Of a stretch of DNA of 64,000 bases, positions 7,231 through 16,513 are shown in pieces (position 1 is the first letter of the stretch; every line of letters starts with the position of its first letter). Below the pieces are notes generated by a model. That model was given only the letters and a program-made list of their open reading frames with translations, was not told the origin of the DNA and searched no databases. The translations under genes were made by a program, and so were the position numbers. The stretch lies in assembly GCF_900156105.1 (NCBI RefSeq), contig NZ_FTMS01000010.1, positions 83,895 to 147,894 of the forward strand. Direction: 5' to 3'. This DNA comes from Alkalispirochaeta americana. Lineage in GTDB: Bacteria; Spirochaetota; Spirochaetia; DSM-27196; Alkalispirochaetaceae.

Positions 7231-8374
7231 ACCCCCTGATCAGGATCAGCCAGCCCTCGGAGAGGGCCAGGGAAAGCATTACCGTTACCGTCACGGCCAG
7301 CAGGAACTTGCCCTCCGGAGGAACCCGGGGAACACCACGAAGCAGAAAAACCACAGGAGCCAGTACCAGCGGGTGCAGGCAATAGATGCCCAGGGCGTTC
7401 CGGGCCCCCCGGCGCCAGATCCGCCCCCGGCGTTCCAGGCCGCACCTGGCAAGAGCAAGCGCTACCATGAGCCAGGAAAGCGTCATGCCCGCCATGAGGA
7501 GAGCCGTAGCAGCCTGCACGACCAGATCCTCCCGCTGTTCCGGGAGCACCCCCAGGCGATTGGCCCCGTAGCCCACCAGAAAAACAAGCCCCAGGGGAAG
7601 CCACAAAGAGAGGCGGGGCCAGGCCTTCTCGCCACGAAGCCATTCACGATGAAGAAAGAGGCCGCGACCAGCCACCAGACCGTAGAGGAAATACCCTCCG
7701 TAGAGAGGTATTCTCAGGGGCTGCTCCATAAAGAGGTAGTTCCAGTGGCCCCACCCGTCCAGAGGAACTCGGCGGTGAACCAGAAACACCCCCAGCGACG
7801 TGAGACAATAAAGGAGCAGGACTCCCCGCCAGCGCTCGCGGCGGCACCGCTCGCAATTTTCAGGAGGTTCCTGATCGAGCCAGCGGGCAAACGCGGGAAT
7901 CCGGGAAGCCACCGCCAGAATCAGGAAAAAAACCAGAAGCAGGCCCAGAAATCCGTACACCGACTGGTGGTAAAGGGATGTAAAAAACCGGGGCCACCAG
8001 GACCGGAGACCTTCCCACCGCTCACCCCGGGCAAGGAGCCCCAAATGCACCGGGAGGGGCGCCGCCACAAGAACCCCTGCGATCCAGAGAGGGGCCAGGC
8101 ACCGCACCTTCTGAACCATGAAGGCCCCTGCCCCCCGACGACTCACGGAAAAAACGGCAAAATACCCCGCAATAAAACAGAGAATTGGCAACAGGGGCAA
8201 CTCCAGAAGCACCCCGAGAAGCCCCACCCAGGGTGAACCGGAAGTATCCCTCACGACCCACCAGGCCGAACCGGGAACACCGTAGCTCAGAGCCCCCTGG
8301 GTAGCTACCACGAGCAGAACCAGAACAAACCGCAGGTTATCGATCCCCTCCAGGTGGGGCGCTGTCTCTCTCAT
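7208..8374 (-). CDS. Acyltransferase family 3 membrane protein
   Basis: A 388-residue inner-membrane protein with about ten helices and the N-terminal signature of acyltransferase-3/OpgC-like proteins (LEGIDNLRFVLVLLVVATQGA). Such enzymes move acyl groups onto sugars of surface polysaccharides or glucans. Here the position usually filled by the conserved His at the end of helix 1 appears to be Gln (VVATQG), which could change or abolish activity. The start at 8374 overlaps the upstream NYN gene's stop by ATGA; an earlier in-frame start would lie far inside that gene. The acceptor is unknown. Confidence 0.8.
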   Translation of the reverse strand: MRETAPHLEGIDNLRFVLVLLVVATQGALSYGVPGSAWWVVRDTSGSPWVGLLGVLLELPLLPILCFIAGYFAVFSVSRRGAGAFMVQKVRCLAPLWIAGVLVAAPLPVHLGLLARGERWEGLRSWWPRFFTSLYHQSVYGFLGLLLVFFLILAVASRIPAFARWLDQEPPENCERCRRERWRGVLLLYCLTSLGVFLVHRRVPLDGWGHWNYLFMEQPLRIPLYGGYFLYGLVAGRGLFLHREWLRGEKAWPRLSLWLPLGLVFLVGYGANRLGVLPEQREDLVVQAATALLMAGMTLSWLMVALALARCGLERRGRIWRRGARNALGIYCLHPLVLAPVVFLLRGVPRVPPEGKFLLAVTVTVMLSLALSEGWLILIRGFRKRSPG

Positions 8375-9111
8375 ACCTCTGATTGTAGCCGAGGAGGATC
8401 GGCCAGTTCCACCTCCGAATCTCCAAAGGAGAAACCTCGCCACGCATCGGGGTTGCGCTGCAGGGAGACACGAAGGCGCCAGATCGTCCGCCTGCGCCAG
8501 GAGGAACTCTTGCGCCAGTCCCGAAACATATCGCTGGACACAATCAGAGCCGGTCCTGCCTCGGCCCGTTCCAGAATGCGCAGATCCGCCGGGGTTCCCG
8601 AGGGAACCACCTCCACCTCCTGCACACGATCTGCCAGGGAGGCCAACTCCTCCCGGGAAATGAGCCCGTAGATGGTTGCATCGGCCACAAGAGCCAGGTT
8701 GTGCACACCAAAAGCCTGAAGCGTTTCAAGAACTCTCAACAGAGTGGCATAATCCAGGGTCCAGAGGAGGTTATTCAGATCCACCACGGCCCCACGCCGC
8801 TCCCGGGGGGAGAAGCGCCGCCGCAAGCAAAGCTCTTGCCGGGGCAGGCCCGGCAGAACACCCGTACAGGCCAGGCGCGAAAGTCCGGGAGAATCCTTCA
8901 CGGCCCGCACCAGGGCTCCGGGAGTCCTGAGAATATCCCGGACTTTGCCGCAGGAGATCCGATTCTGCAAGAGCCTCGAGGTACGGACCCGCTGACCCGG
9001 CTGAACCGTCTCGATCAGACGAAATAATTCCTGCTCTGTTTCGTTTCGGAGGTTTTCCTGAAGGTTCCGGTTCTCCTGAAGGGTGTCGTCCTGAAAAAAA
9101 TCGTTCACCAC
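8371..9111 (-). CDS. NYN/PIN-like nuclease-domain protein
   Basis: Cytoplasmic protein with a C-terminal NYN (PIN-like) fold: VVDLNNLLWTLD gives the first acidic metal site (DxNN), LVADATIYGL the second, and IVSSDMFRDW the third, the layout of Zc3h12a-type RNases. The N-terminal half is helical, with an ETEQELFRLIETVQPGQRVRTS region and a Cys pair, and I do not recognise it. The frame is open up to an ATG at 9258, but that start would overlap the divergent MFS gene. The first alternative is GTG at 9111 (246 aa), used here; the true start is uncertain. Its stop overlaps the acyltransferase (ATGA). RNase activity is inference. Confidence 0.68.
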   Translation of the reverse strand: MVNDFFQDDTLQENRNLQENLRNETEQELFRLIETVQPGQRVRTSRLLQNRISCGKVRDILRTPGALVRAVKDSPGLSRLACTGVLPGLPRQELCLRRRFSPRERRGAVVDLNNLLWTLDYATLLRVLETLQAFGVHNLALVADATIYGLISREELASLADRVQEVEVVPSGTPADLRILERAEAGPALIVSSDMFRDWRKSSSWRRRTIWRLRVSLQRNPDAWRGFSFGDSEVELADPPRLQSEV

Positions 9112-9251
9112 CCCCAGTGTACCACCGCCCTTGGTGATGGAGAAGCCGCCTCGGCCAGAGAAGACAATCCCGACAGAGAAGACTCCCGGAAACGGCGGGC
9201 TCCCGCAGTGGAGCGCTGTACCCCCGGAGTAAATCAGAGTAGGATTGATCC

Positions 9252-10559
9252 ATGGCATTACCAGTCGCGACAGCTCACAAAGAGACGGCTCTCTTCAGCC
9301 TTCTTCTCTGGTTTTTCTGGGCAGGAATCGTCAGTGTCGAGGGATTTCTCCTCCCCTACCTCACCGAGCAGGGCTTTCCTCCGAGCCAGGCAGGACTGGT
9401 CATGTCGGCACTCTTCCTCTGCGCGATCCCGGGGCAACCCTTCTGGGGGCATGTTTGCGACCGCCTGGGCACACACCGGCCGATCTTTCTGGGGGTCATT
9501 CTCACCGGGGCGGCGGCACTCCTCTTCATCCCCCTGGCGATTCCCCGACTCCCCCTGGTAATCGGAATAACCATGATCTACTCCGTCACGGTGAACTCCA
9601 TGCCGGGCAATCTGGACGGCTGGATCATGGCGCGCCGAAGACTGGTCCCCAAGATCGAGTACGGCATGGCCCGGGCCATGGGGTCCTTCGGCTTCGCCCT
9701 CTGGGCAATCCTCCTGGGGACGCTCTATGACCGCTGGGGGCTGCACTTGATCTTCCCCGTCTTTGGCCTCTTCGCCCTCCTGGCTGCGGGGGTAGCCCTC
9801 TTCACCCCCGATAGCGGGAGCCTGGGCATCACCCCCCCTTGGGCATCATCCCCCATGGACTGTGGCAGCGCCGCCTCGGGAATTTCCCTCCGGGACAGCA
9901 CGAGTTCCGCCGTCCCGGCTTCTTCCTCGCCATCGTCCTTCACCCAGGTGGTTCGCCTGGTTTGGGATCACCGGCCGTACCGGATATTTGTGCTCTCTTC
10001 GATCCTGCTCTTCACGGCCTTCCGCGCCACCTACACCTTTCTGCCATTGCTCATTGCCGAGGTGGGCGGAGGGAACCGTCATATCGGCTGGGCCCATTCC
10101 GTGGGGGCCGCCACAGAAATCCCGGTCATGATCATGGCGGGGTTTCTGCTCCGCAAGATTCGCCCGGAAAAGACGATACTCGCGGCCATGATCATCATGA
10201 CCATCAGAATGTCCTTCTACGCTTTTGTCAGAAGCCCCGGTGCGATCATCGCCCTCCAGGGTCTCCACGGCCTCTCCTTCGGACTGTTTCTGGCCTCCTC
10301 GGTCTATTACATCGAGGACATAGCCCCGGCCGGGTCAAAATCGCTCTTTCAGGCTCTGGCCCCTTCGATGTACTTCGGTCTGGGCAGTGTTCTGGGAAGT
10401 TCCCTTGGCGGGGTGGTGGTGGATACCCTGGGGCTTCGGGTCCTCTTTGGACTGGCTCCCCTGGGAATGGCCGGGGCAGCGCTTATCTTCTACAGCAAAT
10501 CCCGTACAACAAATCCCGGCAAGAACCGGCTCAACCCAGGGGGTGATCGATCCCCATGA
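9252..10559 (+). CDS. Major facilitator superfamily transporter
   Basis: A 435-residue inner-membrane carrier with twelve predicted helices in two halves separated by a hydrophilic Ser-rich loop (around residues 195-225). The first half has the MFS loop 2-3 region (WGHVCDRLGTHRP), and the overall look is that of the MFS_1-like/nucleoside-symporter-like group. The substrate cannot be assigned. ATG at 9252 has AGGA about 8 bases upstream. It is divergent from the NYN gene and convergent with cardiolipin synthase; an 18-bp tandem repeat fills the space after its stop. Confidence 0.87.
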   Translation: MALPVATAHKETALFSLLLWFFWAGIVSVEGFLLPYLTEQGFPPSQAGLVMSALFLCAIPGQPFWGHVCDRLGTHRPIFLGVILTGAAALLFIPLAIPRLPLVIGITMIYSVTVNSMPGNLDGWIMARRRLVPKIEYGMARAMGSFGFALWAILLGTLYDRWGLHLIFPVFGLFALLAAGVALFTPDSGSLGITPPWASSPMDCGSAASGISLRDSTSSAVPASSSPSSFTQVVRLVWDHRPYRIFVLSSILLFTAFRATYTFLPLLIAEVGGGNRHIGWAHSVGAATEIPVMIMAGFLLRKIRPEKTILAAMIIMTIRMSFYAFVRSPGAIIALQGLHGLSFGLFLASSVYYIEDIAPAGSKSLFQALAPSMYFGLGSVLGSSLGGVVVDTLGLRVLFGLAPLGMAGAALIFYSKSRTTNPGKNRLNPGGDRSP

Positions 10560-10574
10560 CCGCATCGCCGCGGC

Positions 10575-10628
10575 TCACTGGATCGGAGGAACTCACTGGA
10601 TCGGTGGAACTCACTGGATCGGTGCAAA
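10575..10628. repeat. Three 18-bp tandem repeats at the 3' end of cls
   Basis: Three adjacent 18-base units beginning TCACTGGATCGG at 10575, 10593 and 10611; the copies differ only at a few bases. The third unit contains the stop codon and last codons of the cardiolipin synthase gene (minus strand), and each unit carries that stop in the same frame. It looks like slippage duplication of the gene's tail. Confidence 0.85.
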
Positions 10629-12041
10629 CAGATAGGACACCCGCGACGCCAGGCGGAGCCGGAGGGGCATTTTGCTCACGTCCTCGGGGATCATCTCGCG
10701 AGATCGGGAAAAATCAGCCAGAAGCATCCCCCGGACCCGGCCGGCAAAACGCTTGCCCAGCACAATGGCGGTAATCTCGAAGTTCAACCGGAAGGACCGG
10801 TTATCGAGATTCACCGTGCCGATTCCCACCACCTGATCGTCCACGAGAAAGACCTTCTGGTGAAGAAACCCCGGCAGGTAGCGGTAGACCCGAACACCCG
10901 CCTCGAGCATGGGCCCCAGAAAAGCAAAGGCCGAAAAAAATACCAGCATATGATCGGGGCGGTCAGGAATAAGAATCCGGACATCCACGCCCCGCAACAC
11001 AGCCAGCTTCAGCGCATCCTGGACGCCCTCGTCGGGAACAAAGTAGGGGCTGGCGATCCAGAGCACCCGCTGAGCCGAGTGGATTGCGTGCTGCACCATG
11101 AGCCCCGCCGTGGGAAACTCGTCGGCCGGGCCCGAGGGGACCACCAGGACGTTGTGTCCCTGGGGATAGGTACGCTCCATCACCGTCCCCCACTCCAGCT
11201 CCAGATGCTCTCCCGTAGCCCAGTGCCAGTCCTCGACAAAGGGTAGCTGCAGCCCTACCACGGCCGGTCCGGCGATCTCCAGGTGTGTATCCCTCCAGGG
11301 ACCAAACCGGGGGTCCCTGCCGAGGTATTCGTCGCCTACGTTGAGACCGCCCACATACCCCACATGGCCGTCCACCACCAAAACCTTCCGGTGATTCCGG
11401 AAGTTGATCTGGAAGCGGTTTCTTTTGCCCCGGGTAGAGGAGAAGGTTGTTACCCGAACGCCTCCTTCCCGGAGATCCCGCAGATACCGGCCCGGCAGTT
11501 TGTAGGAACCGATCTCGTCGTAGAGAAAAAAGACCTTGACTCCGGCAGCGGCACGATCAAGCAGAAGGTTCTTCAACTCCTGCCCGATCCTGTCGGCCCG
11601 GACGATATAAAACTGCACCAGCACGTAACGTTCGGCCCGGCGAATAGCCTCAAACATTCGGCAGAATCCTTCCTCACCGTTCTCAAGCAGCTCCACGGCA
11701 TTACCACCCGTAAAGGGGAGTTCAGCAATTCTCTCAACTGCCAGGATTCTTCCTCCCAGGGTATCGTGCTGGTAGCGCCGGGACTTGAGCAGGGTCAGGA
11801 GTGCCATAAGACGATCCTGATGGTCGCGAAACTGGTGATCCACCGCCTTTCGGGAATCCACATACCCCTTGAAGCGGGAGCGTCCGAAAATCCAGTAGAG
11901 GGGAACCGCCAGATAGGGAAAGGTGTTTAACGAGACGATCCAGGCGATTGCTCCCTGGGAGGTGCGCGCCGTAAGAAGGGCCGAGATTGAAGAGAGAACG
12001 CCCAGAATCTGGGCAAGAGCCACAACCAGAGCAAGAATCAT
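10611..12041 (-). CDS. cls: Cardiolipin synthase (phospholipase D family)
   Basis: A 476-residue membrane enzyme that condenses two phosphatidylglycerols into cardiolipin and glycerol. Two N-terminal helices (residues 1-60, including the Cls-type PYLAVPLYWIFG) anchor two PLD domains. The first HKD motif is NHRKVLVVDGHVGYVGG near residue 220; the second is HQKVFLVDD near residue 400. The length is typical of bacterial ClsA. No Shine-Dalgarno precedes the ATG at 12041; a -35/-10 pair ends 6 bases before it, so the mRNA may be leaderless. The stop lies in an 18-bp tandem repeat. Confidence 0.94.
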   Translation of the reverse strand: MILALVVALAQILGVLSSISALLTARTSQGAIAWIVSLNTFPYLAVPLYWIFGRSRFKGYVDSRKAVDHQFRDHQDRLMALLTLLKSRRYQHDTLGGRILAVERIAELPFTGGNAVELLENGEEGFCRMFEAIRRAERYVLVQFYIVRADRIGQELKNLLLDRAAAGVKVFFLYDEIGSYKLPGRYLRDLREGGVRVTTFSSTRGKRNRFQINFRNHRKVLVVDGHVGYVGGLNVGDEYLGRDPRFGPWRDTHLEIAGPAVVGLQLPFVEDWHWATGEHLELEWGTVMERTYPQGHNVLVVPSGPADEFPTAGLMVQHAIHSAQRVLWIASPYFVPDEGVQDALKLAVLRGVDVRILIPDRPDHMLVFFSAFAFLGPMLEAGVRVYRYLPGFLHQKVFLVDDQVVGIGTVNLDNRSFRLNFEITAIVLGKRFAGRVRGMLLADFSRSREMIPEDVSKMPLRLRLASRVSYLFAPIQ

Positions 12042-12047
12042 GGCTCT

Positions 12048-12076
12048 ATGGTGACGCCACAGCCCCCTCCGGTCAA
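12048..12076 (-). promoter_or_regulatory. Promoter of cls, leaderless spacing
   Basis: Minus strand: TTGACC, 17-base spacer, CACCAT, then only 6 bases (AGAGCC) to the ATG. The -35 is strong and the -10 weak (3 of 6). The spacing would put transcription start at or next to the start codon. Confidence 0.45.
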
Positions 12077-12166
12077 GCCGATAAGGAGGCCCCCGTCAGA
12101 AATTTGAGAGGCCTTCACTCTTTAGTCGAATCCATACTATCCTTGAGACCTTTTCAAGGGGGACCT

Positions 12167-13414
12167 GTGAAAGAAAAGCCCCAGCCTGCACCCTGCAGAT
12201 CACCTCTCTCGCTCCGCCCTCCGGGGCGTCTTGCGGGAGCGGTTTTTCTTCTGGGTGGCACCGCCCTTCTTGCGGCAGCCACCCTTCTTGCGGCAGCCAC
12301 CGCCGTGTACGGCAACGCTTCTTTCACCCGGAGTTGCTGGGGCCTCCTGCTCCTGAGTGCTCCGCTCCTGGCCGGGTTTCATCACCTCCTGCTCTTTCAG
12401 CTCCGCCAGGACAAACAGGAGCACCTCCTCTTCGCCTCGTTTGCCCTGACAATCCTGCTACACCTTCTGGCCCCGGTCTCGGGAGAACCCCCTCTCCTCC
12501 CGACAGCGCTGAGACTGGCCCTTGTGGCCGGGTTCTACGGAAGCGCCCTGGCGAGTATCCTGGGGGGGGCATGGTTCCTGGTCCGCCGCCTCCAGTGGGG
12601 CGATACCGACAAGAGCACCTGGATAACAGCACTTGCCCTGGGAAGCCTCGTTCTGATTCTGGGAGGCGGCCCCGCCTTCACCGGAGCCGATCCTGGCGTG
12701 CTCTCCCTGGCGGGGATGACAGGGTTCCTGGCGAGTCACGGCCTTTCATCGGCCTTGGCGGTCAGAGGCATCCAGAGAGACCTGGGAAAGCTCCGCCGAG
12801 GGCTCGAGTCCCAGGCCCGGGAAAAGGATCATCTCTTTGTTCTGGCCGGACGAGACGAGCTGACAGAACTGCATAACCGCCGTCGGGGGAACGAGGCGCT
12901 GACCCACGAGATACACCGTTACCTCCGCTATCAGACATCCCTGGCGATCGTTGTGATCGATCTGGATCACTTCAAGCGGATCAATGACACCTGGGGTCAC
13001 CAGGTAGGGGACGAGGTTCTTTGCGGCTTTGCCGACGTTCTTCGTGCCAATACCCGCCGATCGGATATCCTCTGCCGCTGGGGCGGTGAGGAGTTTCTCA
13101 TCCTCCTCCCTGATACCCCTCCTGCAGCAGCCGTGAACCTGGCGGAAAAACTTCGGGCCGCCACAGCCGAGACACCCCTGGAGACCCGTGCAGGCTCCCT
13201 CAAGATCACCCTTAGCGCAGGCGTGGCGGGGCTCCTGGCTCAACCCCGTTCGGGAACCACGGAGATGCCCCTTCGTCCCGGCGACGCGGCGCTCATTGCC
13301 GATGCACTTCTGCGCGACGCCGATGGAGCCCTCTACCTGGCAAAGGAAGAGGGCCGAAACCGGGTCTGCCTCCCCCGGACTTCTCCCCAGGGGGCTGTTT
13401 TATCGCCCCTGTAA
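12167..13414 (+). CDS. Membrane-bound diguanylate cyclase (GGDEF)
   Basis: A 415-residue protein: an N-terminal block of about six membrane helices (residues 20-200), a short coiled linker, and a GGDEF domain (residues about 235-400). The active-site motif is GGEEF in RWGGEEFLILLPD, and an RxxD inhibitory site (RRSD) sits five residues upstream, so it should make c-di-GMP from two GTP and be product-inhibited. The GTG at 12167 is chosen for AAGGGGG 5 bases upstream; starts further upstream collide with the divergent cls. The first helix contains a perfect in-frame 18-bp duplication (LLAAAT twice). Its stop overlaps the exchanger gene by one base. Confidence 0.9.
   Translation: MKEKPQPAPCRSPLSLRPPGRLAGAVFLLGGTALLAAATLLAAATAVYGNASFTRSCWGLLLLSAPLLAGFHHLLLFQLRQDKQEHLLFASFALTILLHLLAPVSGEPPLLPTALRLALVAGFYGSALASILGGAWFLVRRLQWGDTDKSTWITALALGSLVLILGGGPAFTGADPGVLSLAGMTGFLASHGLSSALAVRGIQRDLGKLRRGLESQAREKDHLFVLAGRDELTELHNRRRGNEALTHEIHRYLRYQTSLAIVVIDLDHFKRINDTWGHQVGDEVLCGFADVLRANTRRSDILCRWGGEEFLILLPDTPPAAAVNLAEKLRAATAETPLETRAGSLKITLSAGVAGLLAQPRSGTTEMPLRPGDAALIADALLRDADGALYLAKEEGRNRVCLPRTSPQGAVLSPL
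12264..12299 (+). repeat. Perfect 18-bp in-frame tandem duplication
   Basis: The 18 bases at 12264-12281 are repeated exactly at 12282-12299, adding one copy of LLAAAT to the first membrane helix of the diguanylate cyclase. Likely a recent replication slippage. Confidence 0.85.
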
Positions 13415-14418
13415 TGTACCCTCTGGTACTGGCCCTGGCCTTTGGCCCCCTTCTCGGGGGGGCCGAGCTGGTCGTGCGCGGCGCCGAGGGGATCGCCCGG
13501 GGGCTGGGGATACCGCCCCTGGTGGTGGGCCTCACAATTCTTGCCTTTGGAACGTCGGCACCGGAACTGGTGATAAACCTCTCGGCCGCCCTCACGGGAA
13601 GCTCCCAAATCGCCCTGGGGAATATCCTGGGGAGCAATATCTTCAATATTGCCGGCCTCCTGGGCGTGCTCGCTCTCTGCCGGAATCTTCCCGTAGGGCG
13701 ATCCACCACCTGGGCCGAGATCCCCCTGGCGATCGTCTCGGCCTTATTGCTCCTGATCGTCACCGCCGACGGCATCATTCGCCGTGGCGAGGGGGTGGTC
13801 TTGCTGCTGCTCTTCGGGGGGTTTCTTGTCTACGTGGGGATTCTTTCCCGGCGATCCCGGGAACCTCTTCTGGAGGGGCAACACTCCATCTCTGATCCGG
13901 AGAGCTCCTGCCCCCGAGAGAAAACCTCCTGGCTGGGGGCCACCCTGATTCTGGCGGGGGGGTTGACTCTTCTGACAGTCGGTGGCCGGGGAGTGGTCCT
14001 GGGAGCAACCGGGACAGCCCGCCTGATGGGTCTCCCCGAATACATCATCGCTGCCTCGATTGTAGCAATCGGCACCTCTCTGCCCGAACTTGCCACGGGA
14101 ATAGCAGCTCTTCGCCGAGGGGTCCCAGATTTGGCGATCGGCAACGCCGTGGGATCCAATATCTTCAACGTCCTTCTGGTAATCGGCGCCACCGCTCTGG
14201 TGACACCCGTTGAAGCGGTACCTCGTCCCCTGGACCACGGGGTCCATCTTCTCTCGACGGGCCTGCTTTTCCTGTTCGTCTTTACGGGAAGGAAAAGCAC
14301 CGGCCACAGCGGCGCCAGCCCCGGAAAAGGGGCTCTCGGCCAGATAGAGCGCCCGGAAGGGGCGATCCTCCTGGGGCTCTACCTGATCTACGGAATCGCC
14401 TTATTTCTCACGGCCTGA
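13414..14418 (+). CDS. Calcium/sodium antiporter (CaCA family)
   Basis: A 334-residue inner-membrane exchanger with ten predicted helices. It has both inverted alpha repeats that form the ion sites: [11 protein letters not shown] with [11 protein letters not shown] in the first half, and [11 protein letters not shown] with [11 protein letters not shown] in the second. The pattern matches YrbG/NCX-type exchangers that extrude Ca2+ against Na+ or H+. The ATG overlaps the stop of the cyclase gene (TAATG), so the two are probably one transcript. The 3' end overlaps the convergent chemoreceptor by 18 bases. Confidence 0.93.
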   Translation: MYPLVLALAFGPLLGGAELVVRGAEGIARGLGIPPLVVGLTILAFGTSAPELVINLSAALTGSSQIALGNILGSNIFNIAGLLGVLALCRNLPVGRSTTWAEIPLAIVSALLLLIVTADGIIRRGEGVVLLLLFGGFLVYVGILSRRSREPLLEGQHSISDPESSCPREKTSWLGATLILAGGLTLLTVGGRGVVLGATGTARLMGLPEYIIAASIVAIGTSLPELATGIAALRRGVPDLAIGNAVGSNIFNVLLVIGATALVTPVEAVPRPLDHGVHLLSTGLLFLFVFTGRKSTGHSGASPGKGALGQIERPEGAILLGLYLIYGIALFLTA

Positions 14419-16461
14419 ATCGCGCAAAAACCCCACCACATCCTTGTCGGCAAGGAACGCACTATACAGCTTGTCGCACTTTTTGATGTGGTTTGTGATC
14501 CAGTCCCGCAGGAACTCCATCACCTCGACCGCCACCAGGGGTTTCCCCTTCTCGAGATCAGCCCGGAGCTCTTTTACCCGAGACACCAGGAGGGCATGCT
14601 CTTCCTTGTGCTTCGCACACTGCGGGTATGCGAAGTGCTCCAGAGCTGCCTCTTCGGCGGAAAAATGATACCCCGCGTACTCAATCAGTTCATCAAAAAC
14701 AGCGCGGAGCACCGTCTCGCCGGCTCCGTCTTGGAGGGCCTTATAGAGCTTGTTAATCAGGGAAAAAAGCTTTTTATGATGGTTGTCAAAGGTTTGCACC
14801 TGGACAGCCACGGCGGGAGTCCACTCTACCGCTGAGGACGTATAGGTCGAAGTGAGAATCTCCGTTATCACGTGGGAAGCAGCCAGAAGCTCCTGAAAGG
14901 AAGCTTCCCGTTCCGACGGATCGAGGGAATCATCGGGGCGCACCAGCTCGGCCACGAGTCCGTGCAACCGGCGATGGGTCTCATCGAGGCGCTGAAACGT
15001 TTTGGGAGAAGTAATTGCTGTTTTGCCGTCCCGGGCCAGCCACTTGCCAAGCTCGCAGGCGGTGTGATCGCGCAACTCCTCAGGGGCAATCGAGATACGC
15101 CCGTCCAGAACCATCCTGACCCGGGCAACCCAGGACATATGCTTCAGCATGATCGACGCCATCTGCAAACGCTTGCGTGCTTCAGCCTCAACCTGATCAG
15201 CCCCCGTTTGATATCCCTGAAGCACCTGAATCAGGTTGTCGATCTGGCTGTTGTTATCCATGCTGAGAGCAGAGATTCGTTCCGTCGATTCCGTAACATC
15301 CGTGGAGGCCTCCCCCACTTCGTTGATCATCACCACCGTATCCTGGGCGGCCGACCGGGTATCGGTGATCACCCGGGTAACCTCCCGGGCGCCCACACGC
15401 ATTTCCTCGGCGCTCGAAGATATTTCCCGGGAAATCGTCTGGAGAGATTCTGCCGCCGAGATAACCTCCCTGGTCCCTGTGGACAGCTCCGCAGTAGCCG
15501 CTCCGATCTCCCGGAAAGCCAGGGAGACCTCCCGGGCCTCGCTGTCGATCCGTCCGAAGGAGCTGTCGATCGCTGTCCCGGCACTCTGGGCGTCTTCTAT
15601 TTTTTTTCCCAGGGTCGCCAGATTATCCGAGATGTGACGGGCGTTTGCAGCAGTCCCCTCGGCGAGTTTGCGGATCTCTGCTGCAACAACGGCAAAACCC
15701 CGGCCCGAGGAACCGGCGTGGGCAGCCTCAATGGCGGCGTTCATGGCAAGGAGGTTTGTCCTGGCAGCGATATCGTTGATCACGTCGATCATCTGGTGGA
15801 CCGCCCCCACCCGCTCCACCACCTCGCCGATGATCGTTCCCGTGGTCGTCACAGCCCGGCGCCCCTCCTCGGTGGTATCCAGGAGCTGGTCGGCGGCTTC
15901 CCGTTTTTTTTCAGCCACCTGGGCCACGCTTTCGATCGAGGAAGACATCTCGGTCACAGCCGAGACGCTCTGCTCCACGGCAGCGCGCTGATCTCCGATT
16001 CGCCGGGCAAGGCTCTCCACAGAGGCCTGGATCTCCTCAACTGCCGCAGCACCCTCCTCAACTTGCCGGGACAGGCGAAGGACCCGGGCCTTTCCATCGG
16101 AACTGCGGGAGGATATCCGCGCCGTGGCAGCCAGGGTGTCTCCCACCTGGAACGCCAGTTTCCGCCCTGCGCCCTCGCTGGCCAGGGCAGATTCAGCAAC
16201 CCGGGAAACTACATCGGCAAGCTCCCCCTGCCCGCCCTGATCAACGGCCTGGCCAAGACTCACCATAAGCTGCCTGAAGCGGAACGCCCAGCCGCCCAGC
16301 ACGATCACCCCCAGGGGGAAGACGCTTCGGCGAAGGAACAAACCAGCCCCCGAAAGATCGGAGAGCAGCACCAGAAGCAACAGCACCAGAACCGCTGCAG
16401 AACCAGCCATGTGCAAACGGCCTGCGGCACGAACCGCTCCGTTTCCTGCATTACTTTTCAT
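14401..16461 (-). CDS. Chemoreceptor with C-terminal CZB and hemerythrin domains
   Basis: A 686-residue protein. Two adjacent membrane helices lie at residues about 17-60, with almost no periplasmic part. The methyl-accepting signalling domain (about 90-420) includes a hairpin tip around [21 protein letters not shown] chemoreceptor zinc-binding domain follows (about 435-540; His in [11 protein letters not shown], Cys in ACELGKWLA, the pair in ETHRRLHG). The end is a bacteriohemerythrin domain (about 544-680) with di-iron ligands in DNHHKKL, HFSAEE, KHKEEH and NHIKKCDK. It should sense a cytoplasmic cue, oxygen through the di-iron site and/or zinc or hypochlorite through CZB, and signal to CheA. 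The start at 16461 has GGGAG upstream. It lies 43 bases after the DUF1028 gene. Confidence 0.93.
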   Translation of the reverse strand: MKSNAGNGAVRAAGRLHMAGSAAVLVLLLLVLLSDLSGAGLFLRRSVFPLGVIVLGGWAFRFRQLMVSLGQAVDQGGQGELADVVSRVAESALASEGAGRKLAFQVGDTLAATARISSRSSDGKARVLRLSRQVEEGAAAVEEIQASVESLARRIGDQRAAVEQSVSAVTEMSSSIESVAQVAEKKREAADQLLDTTEEGRRAVTTTGTIIGEVVERVGAVHQMIDVINDIAARTNLLAMNAAIEAAHAGSSGRGFAVVAAEIRKLAEGTAANARHISDNLATLGKKIEDAQSAGTAIDSSFGRIDSEAREVSLAFREIGAATAELSTGTREVISAAESLQTISREISSSAEEMRVGAREVTRVITDTRSAAQDTVVMINEVGEASTDVTESTERISALSMDNNSQIDNLIQVLQGYQTGADQVEAEARKRLQMASIMLKHMSWVARVRMVLDGRISIAPEELRDHTACELGKWLARDGKTAITSPKTFQRLDETHRRLHGLVAELVRPDDSLDPSEREASFQELLAASHVITEILTSTYTSSAVEWTPAVAVQVQTFDNHHKKLFSLINKLYKALQDGAGETVLRAVFDELIEYAGYHFSAEEAALEHFAYPQCAKHKEEHALLVSRVKELRADLEKGKPLVAVEVMEFLRDWITNHIKKCDKLYSAFLADKDVVGFLRDSGREK

Positions 16462-16475
16462 ACCAAACTCCCTTG

Positions 16476-16513
16476 TTGACTGTTCTTTGTTTACTGTTCC
16501 AGGTTTACTGTTC
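16476..16513. repeat. Three 14-bp-spaced repeats between the DUF1028 and chemoreceptor genes
   Basis: TTGACTGTTC at 16476 and TTTACTGTTC at 16490 and 16504, exactly 14 bases apart. Read on the minus strand they repeat the end of the DUF1028 gene (CTGGAACAGTAAAC, including its TAA stop), then run into the leader of the chemoreceptor. Either a tail duplication or iteron-like binding sites. Confidence 0.75.

Noticed and set aside
14872..16479. A 535-codon plus-strand frame opposite the chemoreceptor
   Set aside because: The minus strand encodes the signalling, CZB and hemerythrin domains; the plus-strand product is low in complexity.
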